Source of the DNA: Brucella sp. BE17
GTDB taxonomy: Bacteria > Pseudomonadota > Alphaproteobacteria > Rhizobiales > Rhizobiaceae
DNA: 64,000 nt
NCBI RefSeq assembly: GCF_039545455.1
Contig: NZ_CP154467.1
Span: forward strand, 310,001-374,000
Direction: 5' to 3'
In this document: in pieces, positions 47,891-56,167 of the stretch
How positions within the stretch are numbered: the first letter of the stretch is position 1
Layout: each line of letters begins with the position of its first letter
Program-made: the position numbers and the translations under genes
The notes under the pieces: model-generated
Databases searched by the model: none
The model's input: the letters and a program-made list of their open reading frames with translations, nothing else
Told to the model about the DNA's origin: nothing

Positions 47891-48271
47891 GAACTCTAGG
47901 TTTCCGAACGCTCGTTAGATCATCTTAGCAGATAAGTCAGTTTCCATATTACGCAAAACGAATAAATAAATGCATATGGTAAAAATAGGAAAAATTTCAA
48001 AAATAGGAAAATAGTCCTTGACACCGTCACGGTGAATTGCTAGAGGTTATGTACGGTCAGAGAATTGTACCTCAAATGAGGCGCAGAGCCGAAAGCATGG
48101 CGACGAGATTGGTTTTCTGCAATGGCCTTGATTATTTCTGACTGAAATCCGTATTTTTTGAAATCCCGCAATTCCTGTTCTTTCGGGCAGGTCAGCGGGG
48201 TTCTGTGTTGAAAGCGGGAGTTGCTCCTGACTGCGAACATGAATGTAGAAGTCCGACCGGGCAGGGCAGAG
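47891..48271 (+). promoter_or_regulatory. Candidate GTA promoter/activator region
   Basis: 381 bp between the divergent PBP gene and the first GTA gene. AAAAATAGGAAAA occurs twice as a direct repeat (47981-47993 and 47999-48011, period 18 bp). Seven bases later comes TTGACA (48018-48023), which overlaps the 13-bp palindrome CACCGTCACGGTG (48022-48034). The -10 at 17-bp spacing (TAGAGG) is poor, as expected for a promoter needing an activator. A leader of about 200 bases would follow. Activator identity (GafYZ-like) is inferred. Confidence 0.5.
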
Positions 48272-48751
48272 ATGCGTATCCGGCTCGCCCATCAACTACA
48301 AATACTCCATGGTATAGATGTTGGCGACATGGCGGAAATTCTGGGCCTTTCGCTTAACAGTTATCAGACCCGGTTGCGCCGTCTACAACTCGATGCAGCA
48401 GAAAAATCAGCTAAACAGCGGAAGGTCGATCCGGCGCTGGAGCGCCTGCAGGCCGAGTTGAACCGCCTTCTCGATGCAGAGGAATTACCCGACAAGAGCA
48501 AGGCGGAAGCGCTGATGGCGCTGGCACGCGCAGTCAAGACCGTTAACGAGCTTGCAGCGGAAACAGTGATGACCACACGTGAGACAGGCGAGACTGAGGC
48601 GAATGTCAAGGAGGCACGGCATGTGTTGATCCGCATCAACAGGAGAATCGAAGAACTTGCAGAAAAGCGTGCGCGGGAAATCTTGGGAACCCGGCTTGAC
48701 GCGAAGGCAACTGACAGCGGCAGAGAAGGAATGGCTGATACAGGCGCGTGA
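48272..48751 (+). CDS. GTA small terminase subunit (gp1-like)
   Basis: 159 residues from ATG 48272, where GGGCAGAG precedes; ATG 48239 is an alternative. The N-terminal helix-turn-helix LHGIDVGDMAEILGLSLNSYQT suits DNA recognition. A long coiled coil follows (residues about 55-150, e.g. ERLQAELNRLLDAEELPDK). It matches position and architecture of RcGTA gp1, the terminase small subunit. First gene of the GTA block, overlapping the large-subunit gene by about 95 bp. Confidence 0.78.
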   Translation: MRIRLAHQLQILHGIDVGDMAEILGLSLNSYQTRLRRLQLDAAEKSAKQRKVDPALERLQAELNRLLDAEELPDKSKAEALMALARAVKTVNELAAETVMTTRETGETEANVKEARHVLIRINRRIEELAEKRAREILGTRLDAKATDSGREGMADTGA

Positions 48752-49949
48752 TGCGCAATTGCCGCCCAATGGCGACTGGGGCGTCTGGCTGATCATGGGA
48801 GGGCGCGGTTCGGGCAAAACGCGGGCGGGTGCGGAATGGGTGTCCGGTATGGCGCTTGGCCTGCCGCCATTCACGAAAAATCCCTGCGGTCATATTGCAC
48901 TGGTGGGAGAGACATTCAACGATGCTCGCGAGGTCATGGTTGATGGACCATCTGGGGTTCTGGCCGTCTCAAGGCTCGAGCGGCCGCGTTATGAAGCGAC
49001 GCGCCGTCGTCTGGTTTGGGAAAATGGCGCGACCGCGACATTATTTTCCTCCGAAGATCCGGACAGTTTGCGTGGGCCGCAATTTGCTGCCGCATGGTGC
49101 GATGAACTGGCCAAATGGAAGCATCCCCAGGAAACCTGGGACATGCTGCAATTTGGCTTGAGACTTGGTGATTTTCCGCGACAGGTCGTGACCACGACGC
49201 CGCGTGCCGTCCCTTTATTGAAAGCGCTAATGAGCGATGCGAGTGTTTCGATGACGCATATGCGCACCGAGGAAAACGCCGCCAATCTGGCCGATGGCTT
49301 TATTGCAGTCGTCAATCGGCGCTATGCCGGAACGCGGCTTGGGCGGCAGGAACTGGATGGCGAACTGATCGAGGAGCGTCCCGGCGCCCTGTGGTCGCGT
49401 GATCTGATCGAGCGGTGTTTCGAAGTGGATATTCCGGCATTGGTGCGCATTGTAGTGGCGATTGATCCGCCTGCTTCATCGGGAAAATCGTCTGATGCCT
49501 GCGGCATAGTCGCGGCAGGCATCGATGCGGACGGGTATGGGCATGTTCTGGCCGATGAAAGCCTCAATATGGCAAAACCGCATCAATGGGCGCGTAAGGC
49601 GATCTCGCTTTATCATCGCCTTGAAGCCGATGCCATTGTGGCCGAGGTTAATCAGGGCGGCGAAATGGTGGCCGCGGTTTTGGGGGCGGAAGATGCAAGT
49701 GTGCCGGTTCTGAAACGGCGCGCTTCACGCGGAAAATGGCTACGGGCCGAGCCAGTTGCGGCTTTATATGAGCAGGGTCGGGTGCGTCATGCGGGACAGT
49801 TTCCCGCGCTTGAAGACGAAATGTGCGATTTTGCTCCTGAAGGACTTTCCAGCGGTAGATCGCCGGATCGTCTCGACGCGCTGGTCTGGGCCTTGGGGGA
49901 AATGATGCTCGGCGCCGATCTGAAACCGCGCATCCGCCGCTTCGGTTAA
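48657..49949 (+). CDS. GTA large terminase subunit (gp2-like)
   Basis: 430 residues. No ATG exists near the N-terminus: TTG 48657, with AGGAG eleven bases before, is chosen, and GTG 48669 is possible. Walker A GGRGSGKT lies at residues 48-55 and Walker B acid pair at WCDELAKW. The C-terminal RNase H-like nuclease starts at VVAIDPPASSGKSSD. It packages host DNA headful by headful into GTA capsids. The weak start codon within gp1 suggests coupled, low-level translation. Confidence 0.92.
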   Translation: MQKSVRGKSWEPGLTRRQLTAAEKEWLIQARDAQLPPNGDWGVWLIMGGRGSGKTRAGAEWVSGMALGLPPFTKNPCGHIALVGETFNDAREVMVDGPSGVLAVSRLERPRYEATRRRLVWENGATATLFSSEDPDSLRGPQFAAAWCDELAKWKHPQETWDMLQFGLRLGDFPRQVVTTTPRAVPLLKALMSDASVSMTHMRTEENAANLADGFIAVVNRRYAGTRLGRQELDGELIEERPGALWSRDLIERCFEVDIPALVRIVVAIDPPASSGKSSDACGIVAAGIDADGYGHVLADESLNMAKPHQWARKAISLYHRLEADAIVAEVNQGGEMVAAVLGAEDASVPVLKRRASRGKWLRAEPVAALYEQGRVRHAGQFPALEDEMCDFAPEGLSSGRSPDRLDALVWALGEMMLGADLKPRIRRFG

Positions 49950-49987
49950 ACCGGAAAAAATAGCAAAATATACGGAAAGGCCAATCG

Positions 49988-51193
49988 ATGGCTTGGAACT
50001 GGGCTTGGAAAAGGCCGGGGCGTAAATCTGCGTCTCGTGCGTCATCGCGTGCGGATAAAACCCGCGAGATGAAGATGACCAATGGCTTTGTCGCATTGCA
50101 TGTTGAACGCAATGCTTCATGGATTGCACGTGATTATTCAACGCTGGCGCGCGAGGGGTTCATGCGCAATCCGGTGGCACATCGCTGCGTACGGTTGATT
50201 GCTGATGCTGCCAGCAGCGTTTCATGGCTGCTTTATGAAGGTGTCACCGAGCATGAAACGCATCCCTTGCTGGAACTGGTTACACAGCCGCAATTCGGCC
50301 TTGACGGAAACAGTTTTCTCGAACGGCTTTATGGACACTTGCTCATTTCCGGCAATGCCTATGTCGAGCGCGTCGATCTGCCGAGCGGCAAAGTTGAGTT
50401 GCATCTTTTAAAGCCCGAACGCGTCAGCGTGGAAACCGATACCCATGGCTGGCCGGAGGTGTTGGTCTATCGATCCGGCGCATCCGTGCGGCGCATCCGC
50501 ATTGGTGGGCGGGATGCTGCTGGTCTTCATCTGAAACTGTTTCATCCACTCGATGATCACTATGGTTTCGCGCCGCTTGAAGCAGCGCTTATGGCGCTTG
50601 ATACTCACAATGCAGCGGGCGCCTGGAATAAGGCTTTGCTCGATAATTCGGCAAGGCCCTCCGGTGCGCTGGTCTATGCGCCGAAAGATGGCGGCAACCT
50701 GACCGAGGAACAATTCGAGCGGCTCAAAACTGAACTCGAAGAAGGCTATACAGGTGCATCGGGTGCTGGGCGTCCACTGTTGCTGGAAGGCGGGCTAGAC
50801 TGGAAGGCCATGGGCTACAGTCCACACGACATGGATTTCATCGAGGCGAAAAATGGGGCTGCGCGTGACATTGCGCTGGCCTTCGGTGTGCCGCCCATGC
50901 TGCTCGGCATCCCAGGTGACAATACTTATGCCAACTATGCCGAGGCCAATCGCGCCTTTTATCGCCTGACCGTTCTTCCACTGATGGGCCGCACGGCAAG
51001 GGCGTTCAGCACATGGCTGGGACCGCTTTATGGCGACAATCTGCGGCTCGAATATGATGCCGACCGCATCGAAGGCCTGTCTGCGGAACGCGAGGCGCTG
51101 TGGCGGCGGGTCTCCAATGCCTCTTTCCTCTCAGACGAGGAAAAGCGCGAGGCAGTTGGCTATCAGGCCAGCCGGCGAGGGCCGTCTTCATGA
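49988..51193 (+). CDS. GTA portal protein (HK97 family, gp3-like)
   Basis: 401 residues. HK97-type portal motifs include REGFMRNPVAHRCVRLIADAA, LLISGNAYVERVDLPSGKVE and FGVPPMLLGIPGDNTYANY. It forms the dodecameric DNA gate at one capsid vertex and docks terminase. The stop overlaps the start of the next gene (ATGA). Confidence 0.93.
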   Translation: MAWNWAWKRPGRKSASRASSRADKTREMKMTNGFVALHVERNASWIARDYSTLAREGFMRNPVAHRCVRLIADAASSVSWLLYEGVTEHETHPLLELVTQPQFGLDGNSFLERLYGHLLISGNAYVERVDLPSGKVELHLLKPERVSVETDTHGWPEVLVYRSGASVRRIRIGGRDAAGLHLKLFHPLDDHYGFAPLEAALMALDTHNAAGAWNKALLDNSARPSGALVYAPKDGGNLTEEQFERLKTELEEGYTGASGAGRPLLLEGGLDWKAMGYSPHDMDFIEAKNGAARDIALAFGVPPMLLGIPGDNTYANYAEANRAFYRLTVLPLMGRTARAFSTWLGPLYGDNLRLEYDADRIEGLSAEREALWRRVSNASFLSDEEKREAVGYQASRRGPSS

Positions 51194-51567
51194 GCAATCT
51201 CAACGAAACGGTGCTGAGTTCCGAAGCTGCATGGATGTGGTCGGCAAAGATCGCAGGTGCCGTTGCAGGCTCCGCGGTATCTTTGGCCTATATGCTGCCA
51301 AAGGGGCGGCGCGAGGCAGCAATCCGCATGGCGGTCGGGATCATCTGCGGCTTGATCTTCGGTGGTGCTGCGGGTGTCAAGATCGCGGATATGCTCTCAC
51401 TCGACAAGGCGCTCGGAAGTGCTGAACTGGTGCTGATCGGGTCGGCCTCTGCAAGCCTTGCCGCATGGTCGGCGCTTGGTATCTTCAAGCGCTTTTCCGA
51501 ACGGTTGAAACACGCCGCTTTGCCCGGAATTCTCCCCGTGGAGAGGAACATCAATGACGAAACGTGA
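51190..51567 (+). CDS. Small GTA-associated membrane protein (gp3.5-like)
   Basis: 125 residues from ATG 51190, coupled to the portal stop by ATGA. Three hydrophobic segments (about residues 18-38, 48-66 and 80-98) suggest an integral membrane protein. It occupies the slot between portal and protease where Rhizobiales GTAs carry a DUF6107-type gene. A holin-like role is conceivable but unsupported. It overlaps the protease gene by 14 bp. Confidence 0.72.
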   Translation: MSNLNETVLSSEAAWMWSAKIAGAVAGSAVSLAYMLPKGRREAAIRMAVGIICGLIFGGAAGVKIADMLSLDKALGSAELVLIGSASASLAAWSALGIFKRFSERLKHAALPGILPVERNINDET

Positions 51568-52225
51568 TTTCGCACTTGAAACCAAGCGTACAGCAATTGC
51601 GCTCGACGACGTCGAGATCGATGGCAGCTTTTCAGGCTATGCAAGCGTGTTCGGACTGGCCGATCTGGGGCACGATATCATCGAACGCGGCGCTTTCGCC
51701 CGTGCCTTGAAGGAACGGGGTCCTTCGGGCATTCGCATGTTGTGGCAACACGATGCGGCGGAGCCGATTGGCGTGTGGACAAAGATCGGCGAGGATGTAC
51801 GCGGGCTTTATGTCGAGGGCAGGCTCGCCAAGGGGGTGACCCGCGCCCGCGAAGCGCTGGAACTCATGCGCTCCGGCGGGCTTGACGGGCTTTCCATCGG
51901 CTTTCGCACGGTGAAGGCGCGCAAGGACGCGCGATCTGGTCTGCGTCATATTCTCGAAGCCGATCTTTGGGAAATTTCAATCGTCACCTTTCCCATGCTG
52001 CCGCAGGCACGCATCGCAAACGTCAAGGCAGATTTGCCGACGATCCGGGAATTTGAACGCTGGCTCACGCGGGATGCGGGGCTGAGCCGTGCAAGTGCGC
52101 GCATCGTCATAGCCAAGGGCTATGCGGCGCTGAACGCAAAACGGACGCAGCCGGAGGCCGTCCGAAATGATGAAGCAGACCTTGCGCAGCTTATGCGCGA
52201 CGCTGCCCGATCCATCTCCAGCTAA
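51554..52225 (+). CDS. GTA prohead protease (HK97 family, gp4-like)
   Basis: 223 residues. The S78 protease fold spans about residues 20-155, with catalytic His in MLWQHDAAEPIG and Ser in DGLSIGFRTV. A C-terminal helical tail of about 60 residues follows. It trims the capsid protein's N-terminal delta domain during maturation. It ends 10 bp before the capsid gene. Confidence 0.92.
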   Translation: MTKRDFALETKRTAIALDDVEIDGSFSGYASVFGLADLGHDIIERGAFARALKERGPSGIRMLWQHDAAEPIGVWTKIGEDVRGLYVEGRLAKGVTRAREALELMRSGGLDGLSIGFRTVKARKDARSGLRHILEADLWEISIVTFPMLPQARIANVKADLPTIREFERWLTRDAGLSRASARIVIAKGYAALNAKRTQPEAVRNDEADLAQLMRDAARSISS

Positions 52226-52235
52226 CAGGACCATC

Positions 52236-53519
52236 ATGGACAATAACCAACCTACCCAGCCCGCAAATCTTGAAACCAAGAGTGCGGAGACGAAATCATT
52301 TGTGCCTAGCATTCACCAGAGTGGTGATGTGGGTGAAGCTTTTGAAGATTTCATGAGCGCCTTTTCCGCTTTTCGTGAAGCCAATGATGAGCGGCTGAAA
52401 AAGGTCGAGAAGCATGCAGGCACCGACGTGCTCCTCACTGAAAAAGTCGAGCGCATCAATCGTGCGCTTGATGAGCAGAAACAGGCGCTTGATGCCTATG
52501 TGTCAAAACAGTCGCGCCCGCAGCTTGGCGGTGGTGCACTTGTCGTCAATGGCGAGCACAAGAGCGCATTCGATACCTATGTGCGCCGGGGCGACGAGCA
52601 GGCCCTGCGCGGCATCGAGCAAAAGGCGCATTCCTATGCATCCGGTCCTGATGGCGGTTATCTGGTGCCAGCCGAGCTTGAAACAGAGATTGGCCGCAGG
52701 CTTGCAGTTCTCTCGCCCATTCGCGGCATTTCCAGCGTGCGGCAGGTGTCAGGCGCCATTCTGAAAAAGCCGTTTTCCATCACGGGTCCGGCCACGGGCT
52801 GGGTCGGTGAAACCGATGCGCGTCCGCAGACGGCTTCAGCGAAACTTGCCGAATTGCAGTTCCCGACCATGGAAATCTACGCCATGCCTGCAGCGACCGC
52901 CACACTTCTCGACGACGCCGCGATCAATGTCGAACAGTGGATTGCCGAGGAAGTGGAAACCGCCTTTGCCGAGCAGGAAGGGGCGGCCTTCGTCAATGGC
53001 GACGGCGTCAACAAACCGCGCGGTTTCCTCGATTATACCAGCGTCGATGAAAGCGCCTGGGCCTGGGGCAGTATCGGTCATATTGCAACCGGCGTTGAAG
53101 GGGCTCTGCCCGAAGATGCACCGTCGGACAAGCTGATCGAGTTGATTTATGCGCTCAAAGCCGGTTATCGTCAGAACGCCAATTTCGTCATGAACCGCAA
53201 GACGCAGAGCACCTTGCGCAAATTGAAGGACGCGGACGGCAACTACCTCTGGCAGCCACCGGCAGCCATTGGCGAGAAAGCGTCGCTCATGGGCTTTGGT
53301 CTGGTCGAGGCCGAGCATATGCCCGATATTGCAGCAGACACTGTGGCAATCGCCTTTGGCGATTTCGGTCGCGGGTATCTGGTGGTCGACCGCATCGGCG
53401 TGCGCGTGTTGCGCGATCCCTATTCCGCCAAGCCTTATGTGCTGTTCTACACCACCAAGCGTGTTGGCGGCGGTGTACAGGATTTTGACGCGATCAAGCT
53501 TTTGAAATTCTCTGCCTGA
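52236..53519 (+). CDS. GTA major capsid protein (HK97 fold, gp5-like)
   Basis: 427 residues from ATG 52236, with AACAGGA upstream; the longer frame overlaps the protease gene. The N-terminal 100 residues are a coiled-coil scaffold (delta) domain, rich in Glu/Lys (RLKKVEKHAGTD, EKVERINRALDEQKQ). The HK97 core starts near ALRGIEQKAHSY and shows GGYLVPAELE and INVEQWIAEEVE. The mature coat would be about 300 residues after protease cleavage. A hairpin follows the gene. Confidence 0.95.
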   Translation: MDNNQPTQPANLETKSAETKSFVPSIHQSGDVGEAFEDFMSAFSAFREANDERLKKVEKHAGTDVLLTEKVERINRALDEQKQALDAYVSKQSRPQLGGGALVVNGEHKSAFDTYVRRGDEQALRGIEQKAHSYASGPDGGYLVPAELETEIGRRLAVLSPIRGISSVRQVSGAILKKPFSITGPATGWVGETDARPQTASAKLAELQFPTMEIYAMPAATATLLDDAAINVEQWIAEEVETAFAEQEGAAFVNGDGVNKPRGFLDYTSVDESAWAWGSIGHIATGVEGALPEDAPSDKLIELIYALKAGYRQNANFVMNRKTQSTLRKLKDADGNYLWQPPAAIGEKASLMGFGLVEAEHMPDIAADTVAIAFGDFGRGYLVVDRIGVRVLRDPYSAKPYVLFYTTKRVGGGVQDFDAIKLLKFSA

Positions 53520-53581
53520 TCATATTCGGCCTAACCTGTCATTTTTTTCAGGCCTTTTCAAACTTCCCTGCCGGTTTTGGC

Positions 53582-53617
53582 AGCTGGTTTCCTCGCTGAA
53601 ATGGCGGGAAACTGGCT
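53582..53617 (+). terminator. Hairpin after the capsid gene (partial terminator or processing site)
   Basis: AGCTGGTTTCC (53582-53592) pairs with GGAAACTGGCT (53607-53617) through 11 pairs, two of them G-U, around a 14-base loop. There is no U-run. It lies in the 155-bp gap after the capsid gene, the largest gap in the cluster. Such a structure can leave the capsid message more abundant than the distal tail genes. Confidence 0.4.
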
Positions 53618-53674
53618 TGGGGCATCCATGTCTAACTGACTGATTTGAAAGTTAACATTTAGGGGAAAAAACCA

Positions 53675-54241
53675 ATGACAATGTTTCTTGTCACGCCGCC
53701 GGAGATCGAGCCGGTGACGATCGAAGACGCACGCGCTTTCCTGCGCCTTTCATCGACTAGTGAAGATGCCATTCTCGAACGTCTTATCAGGACCGCGCGT
53801 GAACTGGTTGAGGTCGAAACCGGTCTTGCGCTGATCGACCAGACATGGCGGCTGCGTGTGGACCGCTGGCCGCGTTCGGGGCGTCTGGCGCTGTTCAAAT
53901 TTCCGGTCACTTCGATTGCCATGGTGGTCGCGTATCGGCCCGATGGTACGGCGATCAGTTTTCCGCCGGAAGAGTTTCATTTGCAAGATGGACGCCGCCC
54001 ACAGCGTCTTTACATGGCTTCTTATCCCGAGGCGATGTCGCTGTGTGGACTTGAGGTGGATTTCGTGGCTGGCTTTGGGGCAACGGCTGCAAGCGTGCCT
54101 GAAGTATTGAAACAGGCGATCTTTAACCTCACCGCGCATCTTTATGAAACGCGTGCCGGTATCGATGCGGTAGCCACACCACTGACGATCCCACCCATGG
54201 TCAACCAGCTTGTCGAGAGCTGGCGGCGGATACCGCTATGA
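53675..54241 (+). CDS. GTA head-tail connector (gp6-like adaptor)
   Basis: 188 residues. N-terminal four-helix adaptor part (EPVTIEDARAFLRLSSTSED to RTARELVEVETG) and a central beta segment before a C-terminal helical domain. It matches the phage HK97 gp6/QLRG-type connector that binds under the portal. It sits immediately before the gp7-like gene, with an overlapping ATGA. Confidence 0.88.
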   Translation: MTMFLVTPPEIEPVTIEDARAFLRLSSTSEDAILERLIRTARELVEVETGLALIDQTWRLRVDRWPRSGRLALFKFPVTSIAMVVAYRPDGTAISFPPEEFHLQDGRRPQRLYMASYPEAMSLCGLEVDFVAGFGATAASVPEVLKQAIFNLTAHLYETRAGIDAVATPLTIPPMVNQLVESWRRIPL

Positions 54242-54576
54242 ACAATGTGCTTTTTATCGATCCAGGCCAGCTTGACCGCGAGCTGGCTCTGGAAGAACTG
54301 CGTCCTGAGGCTGACGGTTTGGGTGGTTATGTTGAGACATGGGCTGAAATTGCCATGCTGTGGGGTCGCATCGAACCTGTTTCAGTCACACAGCGCAATT
54401 TCGCTACGCGCCCGCAACCCGAAGCCACACATCGCATATTGCTGCGGTTTCGTGATGGCCTCACAACCGCCATGCGATTCCGTAAGGGGGGCCGCCTTTT
54501 TCGGCTGGAAACCATACTCGATCCCGATGAAACCGGCCGCTATCTCATCTGTACGGCTGTCGAGGAGGGACGATGA
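54238..54576 (+). CDS. GTA head closure protein (gp7-like)
   Basis: 112 residues, the usual size. Head-tail adaptor pattern with GYVETWAEIAMLWGRIEP and a beta-rich C-terminus. It plugs the connector and accepts the tail. Coupled by ATGA to both the preceding gene and the small gene after it. Confidence 0.87.
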   Translation: MNNVLFIDPGQLDRELALEELRPEADGLGGYVETWAEIAMLWGRIEPVSVTQRNFATRPQPEATHRILLRFRDGLTTAMRFRKGGRLFRLETILDPDETGRYLICTAVEEGR

Positions 54577-54752
54577 ATATTGTAATGAAACTGACATTCG
54601 ACGGTCTGGTGCGTGCCCTTCGTTTCAAGGCGCTTGCGGCGGAAGAAACAGCCGCTTTCGCAAAACAGCGACCGGCACAGAGCGATATGGACATCTCAGG
54701 TGGAGAAACCGATGACGCTTGGCGCGGCAGCACTGCAAAAGGCGCTGTTTGA
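54573..54752 (+). CDS. Small GTA-internal gene, 59 aa, unknown
   Basis: The ATG at 54573 overlaps the gp7 stop as ATGA, with GAGGAGGGACG upstream, a stronger ribosome site than several neighbouring structural genes have. The frame runs to TGA 54750-54752 and so overlaps the tail-terminator gene by 41 bp. The product is basic-helical at the N-terminus (MKLTFDGLVRALRFKALAAEE) and acidic afterwards (SDMDISGGETDDAW). I know no counterpart in the Rhodobacter cluster. It may be a small accessory or regulatory peptide, or a leader that couples translation into gp8. Confidence 0.55.
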   Translation: MNIVMKLTFDGLVRALRFKALAAEETAAFAKQRPAQSDMDISGGETDDAWRGSTAKGAV

Positions 54753-55122
54753 CGCGCTCAAGAACGATAGCGGGCTGGCTGAAACACTGGGCGGTGAAAG
54801 GATCTATGACCGCGTACCGCCGAAAACGCCTTTTCCCTATGTGACGCTTGGCGAGACTGCGAGCCGTGACTGGAGCACGGCCAGCGAAAAGGGCGGCGAA
54901 CACTTCCTCAATATCCAGATATGGGCCAGGGAAAACGGACGCAAACGCGTGCTGGAAATTGCCGAAAAAATTGCCGCCCGACTTGATGACTGGCCCATTA
55001 CTCTTAACGGATATCGGCTGGTCAATCTCACCCTTTCGGAAATGGTCGCCCGTAACACCGATGGGCTGGGCAATTATCTTGGCACCATGCGCTACCGCGC
55101 TGTGACCGAGCCGCTCATTTGA
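54712..55122 (+). CDS. GTA tail terminator (DUF3168, gp8-like)
   Basis: 136 residues from ATG 54712, with AGGTGGAGAA upstream. DUF3168 hallmarks: LQKALFDALKNDSGL, GERIYDRVPPKTPFPYVTLGE, and ENGRKRVLEIAEKIAARLDD. It caps the tail tube and joins it to the head connector. The repeat element at 55144-55179 follows. Confidence 0.9.
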   Translation: MTLGAAALQKALFDALKNDSGLAETLGGERIYDRVPPKTPFPYVTLGETASRDWSTASEKGGEHFLNIQIWARENGRKRVLEIAEKIAARLDDWPITLNGYRLVNLTLSEMVARNTDGLGNYLGTMRYRAVTEPLI

Positions 55123-55143
55123 CTATTTTTTACGCGCATCTTG

Positions 55144-55179
55144 TCCGAAAACCGCTTCACACTTTTCGGGATGCGCTCT
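55144..55179. repeat. Palindromic intergenic repeat, copy 2, inside the GTA cluster
   Basis: CCGAAAA (55145-55151) and TTTTCGG (55163-55169) flank an 11-base centre, then GATGCGCTCT. The 25-bp core is the reverse complement of copy 1 at 17661-17702 with one mismatch, while the trailing ATGCGCTCT keeps the same orientation. It lies in the 79-bp gap between gp8 and gp9. Confidence 0.75.
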
Positions 55180-55201
55180 GGTTTGATTTCAGGAGACTTT
55201 T

Positions 55202-55612
55202 ATGTCGGCTCAAAGAGGCAAGGATATCTTGCTGAAAATCATGCGCGATGATGACGGTTTTGAAACCTGTGCGGGTCTGCGCACCAAGCGCATCGCCTTC
55301 AACACCGAAACAGTCGATGTGACGGACGCTGATTCCGCCGGTCGCTGGCGGCAATTGCTGTCCGGGAGCGGCGTGCAACGCGTATCGCTGAGCGGTTCTG
55401 GCCTTTTCAAGGATGCGGCATCGGATGCGCTGGTACGCAGGCTGTTTTTTGATGGTGAAATCCGTGAATGGCAGGTCGTGCTGCCGGATTTCGGCACGGT
55501 GAGCGGTCCGCTGCAGATCGTAGCACTCGAATATGGCGGCAATCACGATGGTGAAATGACGTTTGAGATCGCGCTGGAATCCGCAGGCTACATCACTTTC
55601 GGAGCAGCATGA
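55202..55612 (+). CDS. GTA major tail tube protein (gp9-like, TP901-1 family)
   Basis: 136 residues. The MSAQRGKDILLKI N-terminus, LRTKRIAFNTETVDVTDADS and the C-terminal EMTFEIALESAG are typical of the TP901-1 major tail family in GTAs. It forms the hexameric tube rings. GGAGAC lies upstream, and the stop is coupled by ATGA to gp10. Confidence 0.93.
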   Translation: MSAQRGKDILLKIMRDDDGFETCAGLRTKRIAFNTETVDVTDADSAGRWRQLLSGSGVQRVSLSGSGLFKDAASDALVRRLFFDGEIREWQVVLPDFGTVSGPLQIVALEYGGNHDGEMTFEIALESAGYITFGAA

Positions 55613-55950
55613 TGATGGTCAATCGCCACCGCGGCGAAATTGCCGCAACGCTTGATGGTCGCGACTGGACCCTTTGCCTGACGCTTGGCGCATTGGCCGA
55701 ACTCGAAGCCGCTTTTGCGGCGGATGATTTGTCCGATCTGATCGCCCGCTTTTCGAGCGGCAAGCTTTCGGCCCACGACATGCAACGCATCATCGCCGCA
55801 GGCTTACGCGGCGGTGGCCATGTTGTAAGTAGCGATGATGTCGCCGATATGCGTGCCGATGGCGGTGTCACGGGTTTTGCGCGTATCGTGAGCGAGCTTC
55901 TCACCGTCACATTTGGCACAGCGGAAAGCGACCCTGCACCAAACCCTTGA
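55609..55950 (+). CDS. GTA gp10-like tail assembly protein
   Basis: 113 residues. The GTA gp10 family pattern NRHRGEIAATLDGRDWTLCL followed by LGALAELEAAFAADDLSDLI and an Ala/Gly-rich end. It is thought to act as a tail assembly chaperone with the small protein encoded next. Coupled at both ends (ATGA before, TTGA after). Confidence 0.9.
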   Translation: MMMVNRHRGEIAATLDGRDWTLCLTLGALAELEAAFAADDLSDLIARFSSGKLSAHDMQRIIAAGLRGGGHVVSSDDVADMRADGGVTGFARIVSELLTVTFGTAESDPAPNP

Positions 55951-56162
55951 ATACCGCAGCCGACCCTACTCCTTCGCATCAGCCCTTCCCATGGGCCGGG
56001 CTCATGCGGGCGGGCTTTGGTTGGCTGCGGCTTTCTTCACGCGATTTCTGGGCGATGACGCCGCGCGAACTGGCGGCAGCACTTGGTCCCGTGTCACCCA
56101 CGTACGATGCGCCGTCGCGTCATGCCCTTGATGCGCTGATACACGCTTTTCCTGATAGGTGA
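55947..56162 (+). CDS. GTA tail assembly chaperone (gp10.1-like)
   Basis: 71 residues from TTG 55947, which overlaps the gp10 stop (TTGA). The conserved core PFPWAGLMRAGFGWLRLSSR followed by DFWAMTPRELAAAL is characteristic of the small rcc01693-type chaperone in GTA clusters. The gp10/gp10.1 arrangement parallels the G/GT chaperones of long-tailed phages. No good ribosome site; translation probably depends on coupling. Confidence 0.85.
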   Translation: MNTAADPTPSHQPFPWAGLMRAGFGWLRLSSRDFWAMTPRELAAALGPVSPTYDAPSRHALDALIHAFPDR

Positions 56163-56167
56163 TTTTA

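Noticed and set aside
48041..48046. TAGAGG as a proper -10 box of a strong GTA promoter
   Set aside because: It matches the -10 consensus poorly; kept only as part of a candidate activator-dependent promoter.
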